A stretch of DNA of 22,423 nt. Source: a virus. This document shows, piece after piece, positions 10,950 through 16,576 of this stretch (position 1 is the stretch's first letter; each line of letters begins with the position of its first letter). The position numbers and the translations under genes were made by a program. Location of the stretch: IMG/VR virus record IMGVR_UViG_3300017767_000153, positions 1 to 22,423 of that record; one strand, 5' to 3'. Under the pieces are notes generated by a model that saw only the letters and a list, made by a program, of their open reading frames with translations, had not been told where the DNA came from and searched no databases.

Positions 10950-11243
10950 TCACCATTTTACTTTATGAGACCAATACTTAGCTGATAGCTTTGTAGTTGG
11001 TTTACCTTGAGCATCATGTCTAGCATAATAGCTCTTCTTACGTGCCTTATCTTTAGCACTAGTAGGATTCTTACCTGCTCCCTTTACACCTTGTTGACCA
11101 AACCTGATCAACTTCATCTTATGTCCTTCTACTGCTAGTACGACATGAGACTTCGTTTTATGATCGGGTGTTCTCTTTGCTTTGTTTACACCCTTTAGTC
11201 CATGCTTCTTGAGTAATGCTGCTTTTCTTTTTTCGTGTGCCAT
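10950..11243 (-). CDS. Basic phage protein with KKHGLKGVNKAKRTP motif
   Basis: A 97-residue basic protein, Ala-Leu-Leu-Lys-Lys-His-Gly-Leu-Lys-Gly-Val-Asn-Lys, then Thr-Pro-Asp-His-Lys-Thr-Lys-Ser-His and Leu-Ile-Arg-Phe-Gly-Gln-Gln-Gly, ending Lys-Tyr-Trp-Ser-His-Lys-Val-Lys-Trp. I recognise the type from marine phage genomes, always next to virion genes and without known role. It occupies the slot that holds the DUF6321-like protein in the left arm, and overlaps the previous gene by 49 bases. Confidence 0.8.
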   Translation of the reverse strand: MAHEKRKAALLKKHGLKGVNKAKRTPDHKTKSHVVLAVEGHKMKLIRFGQQGVKGAGKNPTSAKDKARKKSYYARHDAQGKPTTKLSAKYWSHKVKW

Positions 11244-11455
11244 TGTGTTTTTATTTTACCCTTTAAGTCTTCTTGTACTTTCATACATTTATACTTTACA
11301 GCTTCATAATTAGGCATATGTTCAGGCAATTCTACTGCTATCTCATAGGCTCTCTCAATACACTGTTGTTTATTCTTGTATGGTCCGTACTCATCTACTA
11401 AAGTATGGCATAATGGACTTCCCATAGCACAGATTAATACCCATGTCTCAAACAT
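11195..11455 (-). CDS. Small phage protein with hydrophobic N-terminus and Cys (right)
   Basis: Right-arm copy of 5872-6120 (shared Phe-Glu-Thr-Trp-Val-Leu, Cys-His-Thr-Leu, Leu-Pro-Glu-His-Met-Pro-Asn-Tyr and Val-Lys-Tyr-Lys-Cys). The hydrophobic start may be a signal or membrane segment and three Cys are kept. GAAGGA lies upstream inside the preceding gene. It differs at the C-terminus, where the sequence overlaps an unrelated neighbour in this arm. Confidence 0.85.
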   Translation of the reverse strand: MFETWVLICAMGSPLCHTLVDEYGPYKNKQQCIERAYEIAVELPEHMPNYEAVKYKCMKVQEDLKGKIKTQWHTKKEKQHYSRSMD

Positions 11456-11663
11456 CTTCTAACATTCCTTCTGCTTTCATCGCAGTTTCTACGTGCTTTA
11501 GTGTATAACGGACACCAGTCTTAGCTTCTATCGCAGCACGAATGTAGAATACGGAACTGTGAGGAATATGTATCTTGTGTAATGTGTTATTATGTAAGGC
11601 ATCATAGAATGCTTCTAATATATTACCCTCAGGTATGTATAGTTTTACTGATTTTTTCTTCAT
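11448..11663 (-). CDS. Conserved small phage protein, operon leader gene (right)
   Basis: Right-arm copy of 5670-5882, 71 residues, with one extra residue in the N-terminal part (Glu-Gly-Asn-Ile-Leu versus Glu-Asn-Met-Leu). First gene after the consensus promoter at 11796-11824. The start context AAGACTTGACAATGA is identical to the left copy. It overlaps the next gene by eight bases. Function unknown. Confidence 0.85.
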   Translation of the reverse strand: MKKKSVKLYIPEGNILEAFYDALHNNTLHKIHIPHSSVFYIRAAIEAKTGVRYTLKHVETAMKAEGMLEDV

Positions 11664-11714
11664 TGTCAAGTCTTATTTAAAATTATGTTGGTACGGAGGG
11701 GAATAGTTACTACT

Positions 11715-11774
11715 TCATTTAAGTGTTCATTTATATGTTTATATATTTTAAGTTAATATCATTTAAGTGTACAT
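11715..11774 (-). repeat. Two 16-bp direct repeats in the right operon leader
   Basis: TCATTTAAGTGTTCAT (11715-11730) and TCATTTAAGTGTACAT (11759-11774) differ at one base and lie between the promoter and the first gene. They may bind a regulator. The left leader has no clear equivalent. Confidence 0.5.
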
Positions 11775-11795
11775 CTAAATGAACAGTTATACCTA

Positions 11796-11824
11796 ATTAT
11801 ACCCGATTTTTATTCTTTTGTCAA
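11796..11824 (-). promoter_or_regulatory. Consensus sigma70 promoter for the right small-protein operon
   Basis: On the minus strand TTGACA (11824-11819), 17-base spacer, TATAAT (11801-11796), both perfect. It matches the left-arm promoter in position, boxes, spacing and flanks (GGGTTGACAAAA upstream, TTA then GTATAAC downstream). Confidence 0.9.
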
Positions 11825-11880
11825 CCCCAAAAATAAAATATATTTTACTTGACACCTATATTTGACAGTTAACCCATGTA

Positions 11881-11952
11881 GTTAACACTCCAATTTTCCC
11901 ATCTGTGTATTTGTACATGATACGTAACGTGTACGGGGGGTGTGGCTGTGGC
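11881..11952 (-). other. Conserved non-coding block, right copy
   Basis: Minus-strand partner of 5371-5443, just upstream of the operon promoter. It begins GCCACAGCCACACCCCCCG. The GGTAGGGTAT patch follows directly at about 11954-11963, without the roughly 220-base parS-bearing segment found in the left arm. Confidence 0.6.
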
Positions 11953-11963
11953 TATACCCTACC

Positions 11964-12536
11964 TTGTTCACCTTTTGTTCTACTTTTCTGCAGATATTTT
12001 ATTGTTTTATACCTTTTGATACTAAAAAACTATTTAAAATATAGCTAACCTATTGATATTGTTACATTTTATATACTCTAAACTACTGTTTATTTAACAG
12101 TTACCTTTGCATATCCTTCATTACGTCAAGATATACCCATATTTTGTTTAACCTAAAATTCGTCTATAAAATTCGTATACTATATAATACAAAATAAAAC
12201 TTTTTTATATTCACTAACTATTTAACATTTTATTTAATTTTTTTTTAATACTTAACTATTTGATTTTATTAAACAAATTACTAATTGATAAAAAATAATT
12301 AACTTTTTTTCATATTAGCTATTTACATTTACGAATTTTTAAATAATAATGTTTACATGATCGAAGCTAACTAGCTAAGTTCATTAAGAGTAAAGAAGGT
12401 TTTAATTGAGTAAAAGCGTTCTTTTAATAAGCAAGTAAAATGTAAGTCTTATTAATCGCAACAAAACAAATAAAAGTTTCTAGTTTTTAGATAAAAGTTA
12501 CAGTAACAATCTTCTAAAAACATTTTTTAAAAAACT
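11964..12536. other. Very AT-rich non-coding stretch with AACTATTT repeats
   Basis: About 570 bases without a convincing gene in any frame. It is strongly AT-rich, with long A and T runs. AACTATTT occurs at 12028-12035, 12216-12223 and 12254-12261, with AGCTATTT at 12317-12324. An easily melted region with short repeats beside replication genes could be an origin, but nothing proves this. Confidence 0.4.
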
Positions 12537-12566
12537 CTTGACGGATAAAGTTAAAAATGTAACGAT

Positions 12567-12881
12567 CTAGACAAGATAAAGACATACGACCTAGTCTCTA
12601 AATGGGTGCAAGTGCGAACTTTAAATCGATCTTATCAAGGGTAAATCCCCTATACGATAAATGCGAATGCTTATCCATACGTGGGCAAGACGTGAGCTAA
12701 CTAGGTGTGCCAATCGAGTATATAACGTGAAATATACGAATGACGTAACACCCTAACACTAGACAAGCGACCAAGTGTAGTTTGTAAAAGATAGGACAAG
12801 TGCGACTAGAAAAATCCTAGGGTGGCAACGAGTGATAAGTGGGCGAGAAATATAAAGAGACTAGTTTTGTGTGTTGTCTAG
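12567..12881 (+). ncRNA. Probable structured non-coding RNA, about 315 nt
   Basis: A stretch with more G and C than its AT-rich flanks and no long open frame. Two nested long-range pairings close it: CTAGAC (12567-12572) with GTCTAG (12876-12881), and CTAGTCTCT (12591-12599) with AGAGACTAG (12856-12864), a perfect 9-bp helix. Inside are TTATC/GATAA (12632-12636, 12656-12660) with an inner GGG/CCC hairpin; GTATAT/ATATAC (12718-12723, 12732-12737) with an 8-base loop; and CACCCTA/TAGGGTG (12749-12755, 12818-12824) enclosing ACACT/AGTGT (12756-12760, 12774-12778). An alternative GGTGT/ACACC pair competes with one of these. I do not recognise tmRNA, RNase P, a tRNA or a known riboswitch. Strand is inferred from the plus-strand genes that follow. 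A weak TTGACG -35 box precedes it at 12538, but its start point would cut the outer helix. No equivalent exists in the left arm. Confidence 0.6.
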
Positions 12882-13068
12882 TCTGCCTTCTCTTAATATC
12901 CTGATCAGGTGAGAATCAAAGTGTAAAAGCGAGGTTAAATCTACATTACTATACTATATGAAAAGTTAGCTATGAGTTTAAGTAAAAGACACTTGGGTTA
13001 AGTAACTATAATGAATGCCTAATCGTATCAAGATACATATGTCATATAACGAATGAGAAATATTAAAT
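12882..13068. other. Leader between the structured RNA and the early genes
   Basis: No gene seen. The only clear feature is the palindrome CCTGATCAGG at 12900-12909, just after the structured RNA. Confidence 0.4.
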
Positions 13069-13069
13069 G

Positions 13070-13100
13070 GGGTTACAGTTTAAATTATTTATTGTAACCC
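13070..13100 (+). promoter_or_regulatory. 8-bp stem upstream of the right early promoter
   Basis: GGGTTACA (13070-13077) pairs perfectly with TGTAACCC (13093-13100) over a 15-base loop. It is not followed by a T tract. It ends two bases before the -35 box at 13103, so it may be an operator, or a weak terminator for RNA coming from upstream. Confidence 0.5.
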
Positions 13101-13102
13101 TC

Positions 13103-13132
13103 TTTACATTCCCTATTATACGTGGGTATAAT
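13103..13132 (+). promoter_or_regulatory. Sigma70-like early promoter, right arm
   Basis: TTTACA (13103-13108), 18-base spacer, TATAAT (13127-13132). It lies about 37 bases upstream of the first right early gene. Confidence 0.65.
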
Positions 13133-13168
13133 GCCCATATAACTTTAACTTATATAAGGAGTATAACT

Positions 13169-13393
13169 ATGTTTGTAATTGCAATAGCTACAAAACCATT
13201 GAATGATGGAACTAAAGGCAGAAGGTTTAATGTTTTCAATAAGAAGGGATTCTTTAGACTTAGAAAAGATAAGTCAAGGGGTTGGTTTAAAACTAACGTG
13301 GGTGCTACGTTCAAGCAGTTTCACTTTGGTAAACTTACTGTAGCCTTTGAGAAAGCTATGACTCAAAAACCTTTAAATCATTTTGCAGGATAA
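13169..13393 (+). CDS. First right-arm early protein, 74 residues
   Basis: I start at ATG 13169, with AAGGAG seven bases upstream; the frame extends back to 13067, but that part covers the promoter and hairpin. The product is basic and Phe-rich (Phe-Asn-Val-Phe-Asn-Lys-Lys-Gly-Phe-Phe-Arg-Leu). It may be a distant relative of the left early protein at 3082-3408 (both contain Gly-x-x-Phe-x-x-Phe-His), but the evidence is slight. First place in an early operon suggests a host-takeover or regulatory protein. Confidence 0.7.
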   Translation: MFVIAIATKPLNDGTKGRRFNVFNKKGFFRLRKDKSRGWFKTNVGATFKQFHFGKLTVAFEKAMTQKPLNHFAG

Positions 13394-13400
13394 GTGCGAC

Positions 13401-13434
13401 TTGACATAGGTACAATACTGTAATAGTGTTGTAC
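13401..13434 (+). promoter_or_regulatory. Possible promoter overlapped by an inverted repeat
   Basis: TTGACA (13401-13406) with TAGTGT 17 bases on (13424-13429) could be a promoter. Over it lies an inverted repeat of 10-base arms with one mismatch, GTACAATACT (13410-13419) and AGTGTTGTAC (13425-13434), with a 5-base centre. This looks like an operator or a 5-prime hairpin controlling the 13471-13698 gene. Confidence 0.5.
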
Positions 13435-13470
13435 CCACATATAATAGGATTAACAATAGAAGGAGCAATC

Positions 13471-13698
13471 ATGGAAAAAGCTAAAATAAATAAGAATGAG
13501 ATTAAAGCTAAGACTAAAGAGGAATTAGAAATGTTAGTTTATGAATTATGGGTTAACTATTTCGTTCCTGATGATACTGATAAAGGACAAACTCATCTTT
13601 TCAATATGAGATTCAACAAAATTAAAAGACAAAAGACACACTTTACTGATATTGATTATCAAAAGTGTAGAATAAGTAACGGAAAATTATACATATAA
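13471..13698 (+). CDS. Early hypothetical protein, 75 residues
   Basis: Start chosen at ATG 13471, with AGAAGGAG eight bases upstream; the longer frame begins inside the promoter. The product has a Lys-rich helical start (Lys-Ala-Lys-Thr-Lys-Glu-Glu-Leu-Glu-Met-Leu-Val-Tyr-Glu-Leu-Trp) and a basic C-terminal half. No family recognised. The same AGAAGGAGCAA(T/C)C leader precedes the next gene. Confidence 0.7.
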   Translation: MEKAKINKNEIKAKTKEELEMLVYELWVNYFVPDDTDKGQTHLFNMRFNKIKRQKTHFTDIDYQKCRISNGKLYI

Positions 13699-13712
13699 TA
13701 GAAGGAGCAACC

Positions 13713-14303
13713 ATGATAACGACTAAAAATATAATCGCAATATACAAGTTAGCCAATGCGAATGAAATAAAACATGGGTTAACGTGGTACGTAAATGCTA
13801 ACTCAGATTGCAAAAAGATTGCGACACAATTAGAGTTACCAATTCATATTGTGATAGGGGTAGTGAGTGCATTATCACCTAACAATAAATGGGAACGTAA
13901 CATTATCAATGCCAAGGAACTATGCGAGGCATTTATTAATGGTCAAGATATGGATAGCATCAAGGTTAGTACGTATCACAAAATGAAACAAAAGGCATGG
14001 CATATATTGGAGACAATGCCAAGCTATGATGAAACTATAACTATACTTAATGGTAAAAAGATTGTATCATTCTTTAGGAATATTAGTGGTGATGAAACAG
14101 ATATTACTATTGATGGACACGCAAGGAATATATACTACAACGATAGACAAGGCTTGACTACACCTAACACTAACATTAGGAAGCTAGAGTACCTAGATAT
14201 TCAAAAGGCATATCAACGTGCCTCTAAAAAGCTAGGCATCAAGGCATATGAATTACAAGCTATAACATGGGTAGCATGGAGACGTATACATGGAATTAAG
14301 TAA
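13713..14303 (+). CDS. HhH-GPD-like phage protein (DUF7178 type)
   Basis: A 196-residue protein with Val-Ser-Ala-Leu-Ser-Pro-Asn-Asn-Lys-Trp-Glu-Arg-Asn near residue 52, Lys-Ile-Val-Ser-Phe-Phe-Arg-Asn-Ile in the middle, Ile-Thr-Ile-Asp-Gly-His-Ala-Arg-Asn and a C-terminal Glu-Leu-Gln-Ala-Ile-Thr-Trp-Val-Ala-Trp-Arg-Arg. I recognise this pattern from a phage family that I recall as DUF7178. The all-helical layout and the Asp in Ile-Asp-Gly-His recall helix-hairpin-helix DNA glycosylases, which is a fold inference and not a demonstrated activity. Excellent AGAAGGAG site. It overlaps the next gene by 14 bases. Confidence 0.7.
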   Translation: MITTKNIIAIYKLANANEIKHGLTWYVNANSDCKKIATQLELPIHIVIGVVSALSPNNKWERNIINAKELCEAFINGQDMDSIKVSTYHKMKQKAWHILETMPSYDETITILNGKKIVSFFRNISGDETDITIDGHARNIYYNDRQGLTTPNTNIRKLEYLDIQKAYQRASKKLGIKAYELQAITWVAWRRIHGIK

Positions 14304-14571
14304 CATATCTAACAATAGGTTAGTACCTATATACTTAATGAGTTCATACTTATACTATGAACATGATAAGAATGTATTAGACGATACACAATTCGATTAT
14401 CTATGTAAAAGGATATTAGATAATTGGGATAACATTACACATATACACAAACACTTGATAGATAAAAATAACTTGAAGGCAGGTAGTGGATATGGTATAA
14501 GCTATACCAATATGATCATGAGTAGTGCATTAGATTGGTATGAAACTGAAACTAAAAAGGAGAATGAATAA
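14290..14571 (+). CDS. DNA ligase LigA-related small protein
   Basis: A 93-residue protein with Tyr-Leu-Met-Ser-Ser-Tyr-Leu-Tyr-Tyr-Glu, then Val-Leu-Asp-Asp-Thr-Gln-Phe-Asp-Tyr-Leu-Cys-Lys, the pattern of domain Ia of NAD-dependent DNA ligases (Tyr-x-x-x-Asp-x-x-x-x-Ser-Asp-x-Glu-Tyr-Asp-x-Leu). Phage proteins of this size are commonly annotated LigA-related. It lacks the nucleotidyltransferase domain with the catalytic Lys, so it is not a ligase. Domain Ia binds NMN of NAD in the true enzyme, so NAD binding is conceivable. Confidence 0.65.
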   Translation: MELSNISNNRLVPIYLMSSYLYYEHDKNVLDDTQFDYLCKRILDNWDNITHIHKHLIDKNNLKAGSGYGISYTNMIMSSALDWYETETKKENE

Positions 14572-14942
14572 TGAAGGCATATTTAGTGAATGCAAAAGAT
14601 GAATACGTTGTAGAAGTAGACTGTAAAGACTACGACCACAAAAGAGAACTACTTAATTGTAGAATGCTAGAACTATATCCTTACAAAGTAAATGGTAATG
14701 ATATATGGACTGACGAAGAGGGCAACCTAAAAGAGTACAATTATTTCTTTACTCTTGATGACGTTATGATTAGTGGCAACGCAATAATACTAAGCTATGA
14801 TGATGAAGGAGAATCTACTGACGTTAAGGACTTGACAATACAAGAATTAAAGAGTAGGGTTAAGTACATGGGTAAAAGATATATAGATCAAGAGAAATTA
14901 TTTAGTAACTTTACAATAGAGGAGTGGAAGATAAATGGATAA
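14571..14942 (+). CDS. Early hypothetical protein, 123 residues
   Basis: An acidic protein whose start overlaps the preceding stop (TAATG). N-terminal half with beta-like pattern (Met-Lys-Ala-Tyr-Leu-Val-Asn-Ala), a Tyr-Phe-Phe-Thr-Leu-Asp-Asp-Val-Met-Ile-Ser-Gly-Asn-Ala-Ile-Ile-Leu strand pair at about 65-82 and a helical C-terminus (Thr-Ile-Gln-Glu-Leu-Lys-Ser-Arg-Val-Lys-Tyr). No family recognised. It overlaps the next gene by eight bases. Confidence 0.7.
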   Translation: MKAYLVNAKDEYVVEVDCKDYDHKRELLNCRMLELYPYKVNGNDIWTDEEGNLKEYNYFFTLDDVMISGNAIILSYDDEGESTDVKDLTIQELKSRVKYMGKRYIDQEKLFSNFTIEEWKING

Positions 14943-15102
14943 GGTAATATTAGAAATTGAAAATGATTTAGCTAATAAGTATAAGTACATAGTTTGGGTA
15001 GGGGGTAATGATGACTACTATAAGCACTATAAAGATGCAAAAAGAGATGCAGATGAATGGAAAGCTAAAGGCTATGATGACGTAATAATTGAACAAATAT
15101 AG
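14935..15102 (+). CDS. Conserved small protein with IVWVGGNDDYY motif (right)
   Basis: A 55-residue homologue of 1928-2083. Identical core Tyr-Ile-Val-Trp-Val-Gly-Gly-Asn-Asp-Asp-Tyr-Tyr-Lys, followed by Asp-Ala-Lys-Arg-Asp-Ala-Asp-Glu-Trp-Lys-Ala and Asp-Asp-Val-Ile-Ile-Glu; the first 12 residues differ. GAGGAG lies about ten bases upstream of the ATG. Function unknown. Confidence 0.8.
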   Translation: MDKVILEIENDLANKYKYIVWVGGNDDYYKHYKDAKRDADEWKAKGYDDVIIEQI

Positions 15103-15113
15103 GAGTATGAATA

Positions 15114-15335
15114 ATGTTACATTGGAAAACTAGAGAAGAGATGGGAGATGGTTTTATGTTTAATAAATCTGAACATTCAGATACACAATACAATTCTCTA
15201 CAAGCGATACAACCTCATGAAAAAAATACTATGAGAACTAAGTATCTTGTTAGGGATTGGTGGACTACTAAACAACTAAGAGAACTACGTGATTTTATAA
15301 ATGAAACTTTAATAGAAAGGACAGACACACAATGA
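15114..15335 (+). CDS. Early hypothetical protein, 73 residues
   Basis: ATG at 15114 with AGGAG eight bases upstream, inside the end of the preceding gene. The product has an early Lys-Thr-Arg-Glu-Glu-Met-Gly-Asp segment and a C-terminal amphipathic helix (Lys-Gln-Leu-Arg-Glu-Leu-Arg-Asp-Phe-Ile-Asn-Glu). No family recognised and no left-arm partner. It ends in an ATGA overlap with the coiled-coil gene. Confidence 0.65.
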   Translation: MLHWKTREEMGDGFMFNKSEHSDTQYNSLQAIQPHEKNTMRTKYLVRDWWTTKQLRELRDFINETLIERTDTQ

Positions 15336-15907
15336 AAATACATAGAGTAGTAACCATGCTAGGTGCAACCACTAGTAGTGGCAAACTAGCAAGTGATATG
15401 TATGACTTGAATTATAAGACATACTATTCAGAAGGAGAAGATAAACATATACCTATATCACACATGGACTTTCAACATATGGTTAGATCATTCGTAAAGT
15501 TATGTGATCAAGAGGAGATGTTAGATAGATCAAAGCATATGGGTACGACTAAAGACTTGGTTAATACTGTTGAAGAACAAGAGAATAAAATACTAGGATT
15601 GACTACAGACATAGCGAATCTACAAGAAAGATGTAATACTAAAGATGATATTATAGAAAGTTTACATAAGAAATTGTACAATATAGTAGCACTCAAAGGA
15701 CACTACTATACTTTTAGTGAAGTACCACAAGATGCAGAAGGCAAGGAGTTTGTCAAGAACTGTAGGAAGTATCTTAACAAGGAGTCATACAACATAAGAG
15801 TGAAAGGACAACACCTCAAGAAGGAATTGTATGGACAAGGTAGGGCATATCATGGTGCAAACATGGAAGACTCTACACACATGAGAGTTTATATTGACAC
15901 TAAATAA
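15332..15907 (+). CDS. Conserved phage protein with central coiled coil, short form
   Basis: A 191-residue homologue of 429-1196. The N-terminal block (MKIHRVVTMLGATTSSGKLA) and C-terminal block (Tyr-x-x-Lys-Glu-Ser-Tyr-Asn-Ile-Arg-Val-Lys-Gly-Gln-His) are well kept, while the coiled-coil middle (about 65-125) is about 60 residues shorter. The start overlaps the preceding stop. Conserved ends with a length-variable spacer hint at a bridging protein. Function unknown. Confidence 0.85.
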   Translation: MKIHRVVTMLGATTSSGKLASDMYDLNYKTYYSEGEDKHIPISHMDFQHMVRSFVKLCDQEEMLDRSKHMGTTKDLVNTVEEQENKILGLTTDIANLQERCNTKDDIIESLHKKLYNIVALKGHYYTFSEVPQDAEGKEFVKNCRKYLNKESYNIRVKGQHLKKELYGQGRAYHGANMEDSTHMRVYIDTK

Positions 15908-15923
15908 AAATGGGAGTATAACT

Positions 15924-16010
15924 ATGTTACCAAATAACAACGACACAATAGTAATTTTAATTGTGAGTGGGATATTAGTATTGTTCTTCTCAACATACAT
16001 GGGAGTTTAG
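15924..16010 (+). CDS. 28-residue single-pass membrane micro-protein (right)
   Basis: Homologue of 214-300: start Met-Leu-Pro-Asn-Asn-Asn-Asp, one hydrophobic helix (IVILIVSGILVLFF) and end Met-Gly-Val. GGGAG lies nine bases before the ATG. In this arm it follows the coiled-coil gene and precedes the 16013-16408 gene, and in the left arm it directly precedes the methyltransferase. No palindrome precedes it here. Confidence 0.75.
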   Translation: MLPNNNDTIVILIVSGILVLFFSTYMGV

Positions 16011-16012
16011 AT

Positions 16013-16408
16013 ATGCAAAAGGTTAGAGTCTATTGGAATTTACACAAGAAAACTTGGAGTGTACAAGACTACAAGAGTGGTCTAGTAGTTGACCATCAAC
16101 CTACTATGGTTTTAGAACAAGCAAAGTTTGTTGTAAGAAAAGGTGGTCAAGAAAGAGTTAGAAAAGAGGGCAAGAAAAATGTTCATGCCTTTGCAGTTGG
16201 TTTAATATCTACTGATCAAGACAAGACAAAACACTTCCCACATTATTATAGAGTCAAGTATAATCCACATACTGATAACTATTTTATGCAACAACGACCT
16301 GATGACAACCAATATAAACAAAAAGAATGGAGTTACATATCAAAAGATTTTGAGGGTACAATATATATGGAGTCAACAGAAAACCTTAACCCAAAAGTTT
16401 ATATATAG
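16013..16408 (+). CDS. Conserved phage hypothetical protein, 131 residues (right)
   Basis: Homologue of 1407-1808 over its whole length, with two or three short gaps. Shared blocks include Lys-Val-Arg-Val-Tyr-Trp-Asn-Leu-His, Val-Arg-Lys-Gly-Gly-Gln-Glu/Lys-Arg-Val-Arg and Asn-Val-His-Ala-Phe-Ala-Val-Gly. GGGAG lies seven bases upstream inside the preceding gene. Function unknown. Confidence 0.85.
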   Translation: MQKVRVYWNLHKKTWSVQDYKSGLVVDHQPTMVLEQAKFVVRKGGQERVRKEGKKNVHAFAVGLISTDQDKTKHFPHYYRVKYNPHTDNYFMQQRPDDNQYKQKEWSYISKDFEGTIYMESTENLNPKVYI

Positions 16409-16417
16409 GAGTATAAC

Positions 16418-16576
16418 ATGAATGTAGGAGATAAAATAAAAGTCATAGACCAAGAAATTTATGGTGTCATAGTACATGACTTTGGTAATGAGATTGTCAT
16501 TGAAGATGAAGATGCAGAAACAGATGACAATACATTATGCTTTAAAAAATCAGAGGTAGAGGAGATAACATTATGA
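16418..16576 (+). CDS. Small acidic protein, 52 residues
   Basis: Starts Met-Asn-Val-Gly-Asp-Lys-Ile-Lys-Val-Ile-Asp, a pattern of a small beta-barrel (a KOW or Tudor-like start of alternating strands), followed by an Asp/Glu-rich middle and a Cys-Phe-Lys-Lys-Ser-Glu-Val-Glu end. AGGAG seven bases upstream. It overlaps the methyltransferase start (ATGA). The domain guess rests on strand pattern only. Confidence 0.65.
   Translation: MNVGDKIKVIDQEIYGVIVHDFGNEIVIEDEDAETDDNTLCFKKSEVEEITL

Larger units (their letters stand above)
5670..11663. repeat. Large diverged inverted duplication (inner part)
   Basis: 5670-8489 (plus) mirrors about 8983-11663 (minus). The match is nearly exact next to the junction (8306-8489 versus 9158-8983), strong over 7361-8306 versus 10118-9158, patchy at 6090-7360 versus 10267-11243 where proteins differ, and good again at 5670-6120 versus 11663-11195. 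The outer early genes also have partners at opposite ends of the window. Confidence 0.85.

Noticed and set aside
12567-12881. Structured RNA as tmRNA, RNase P RNA or group I intron
   Set aside because: No tag frame or tRNA-like end, none of the conserved RNase P core sequences, and no convincing group I core pairing found by eye.
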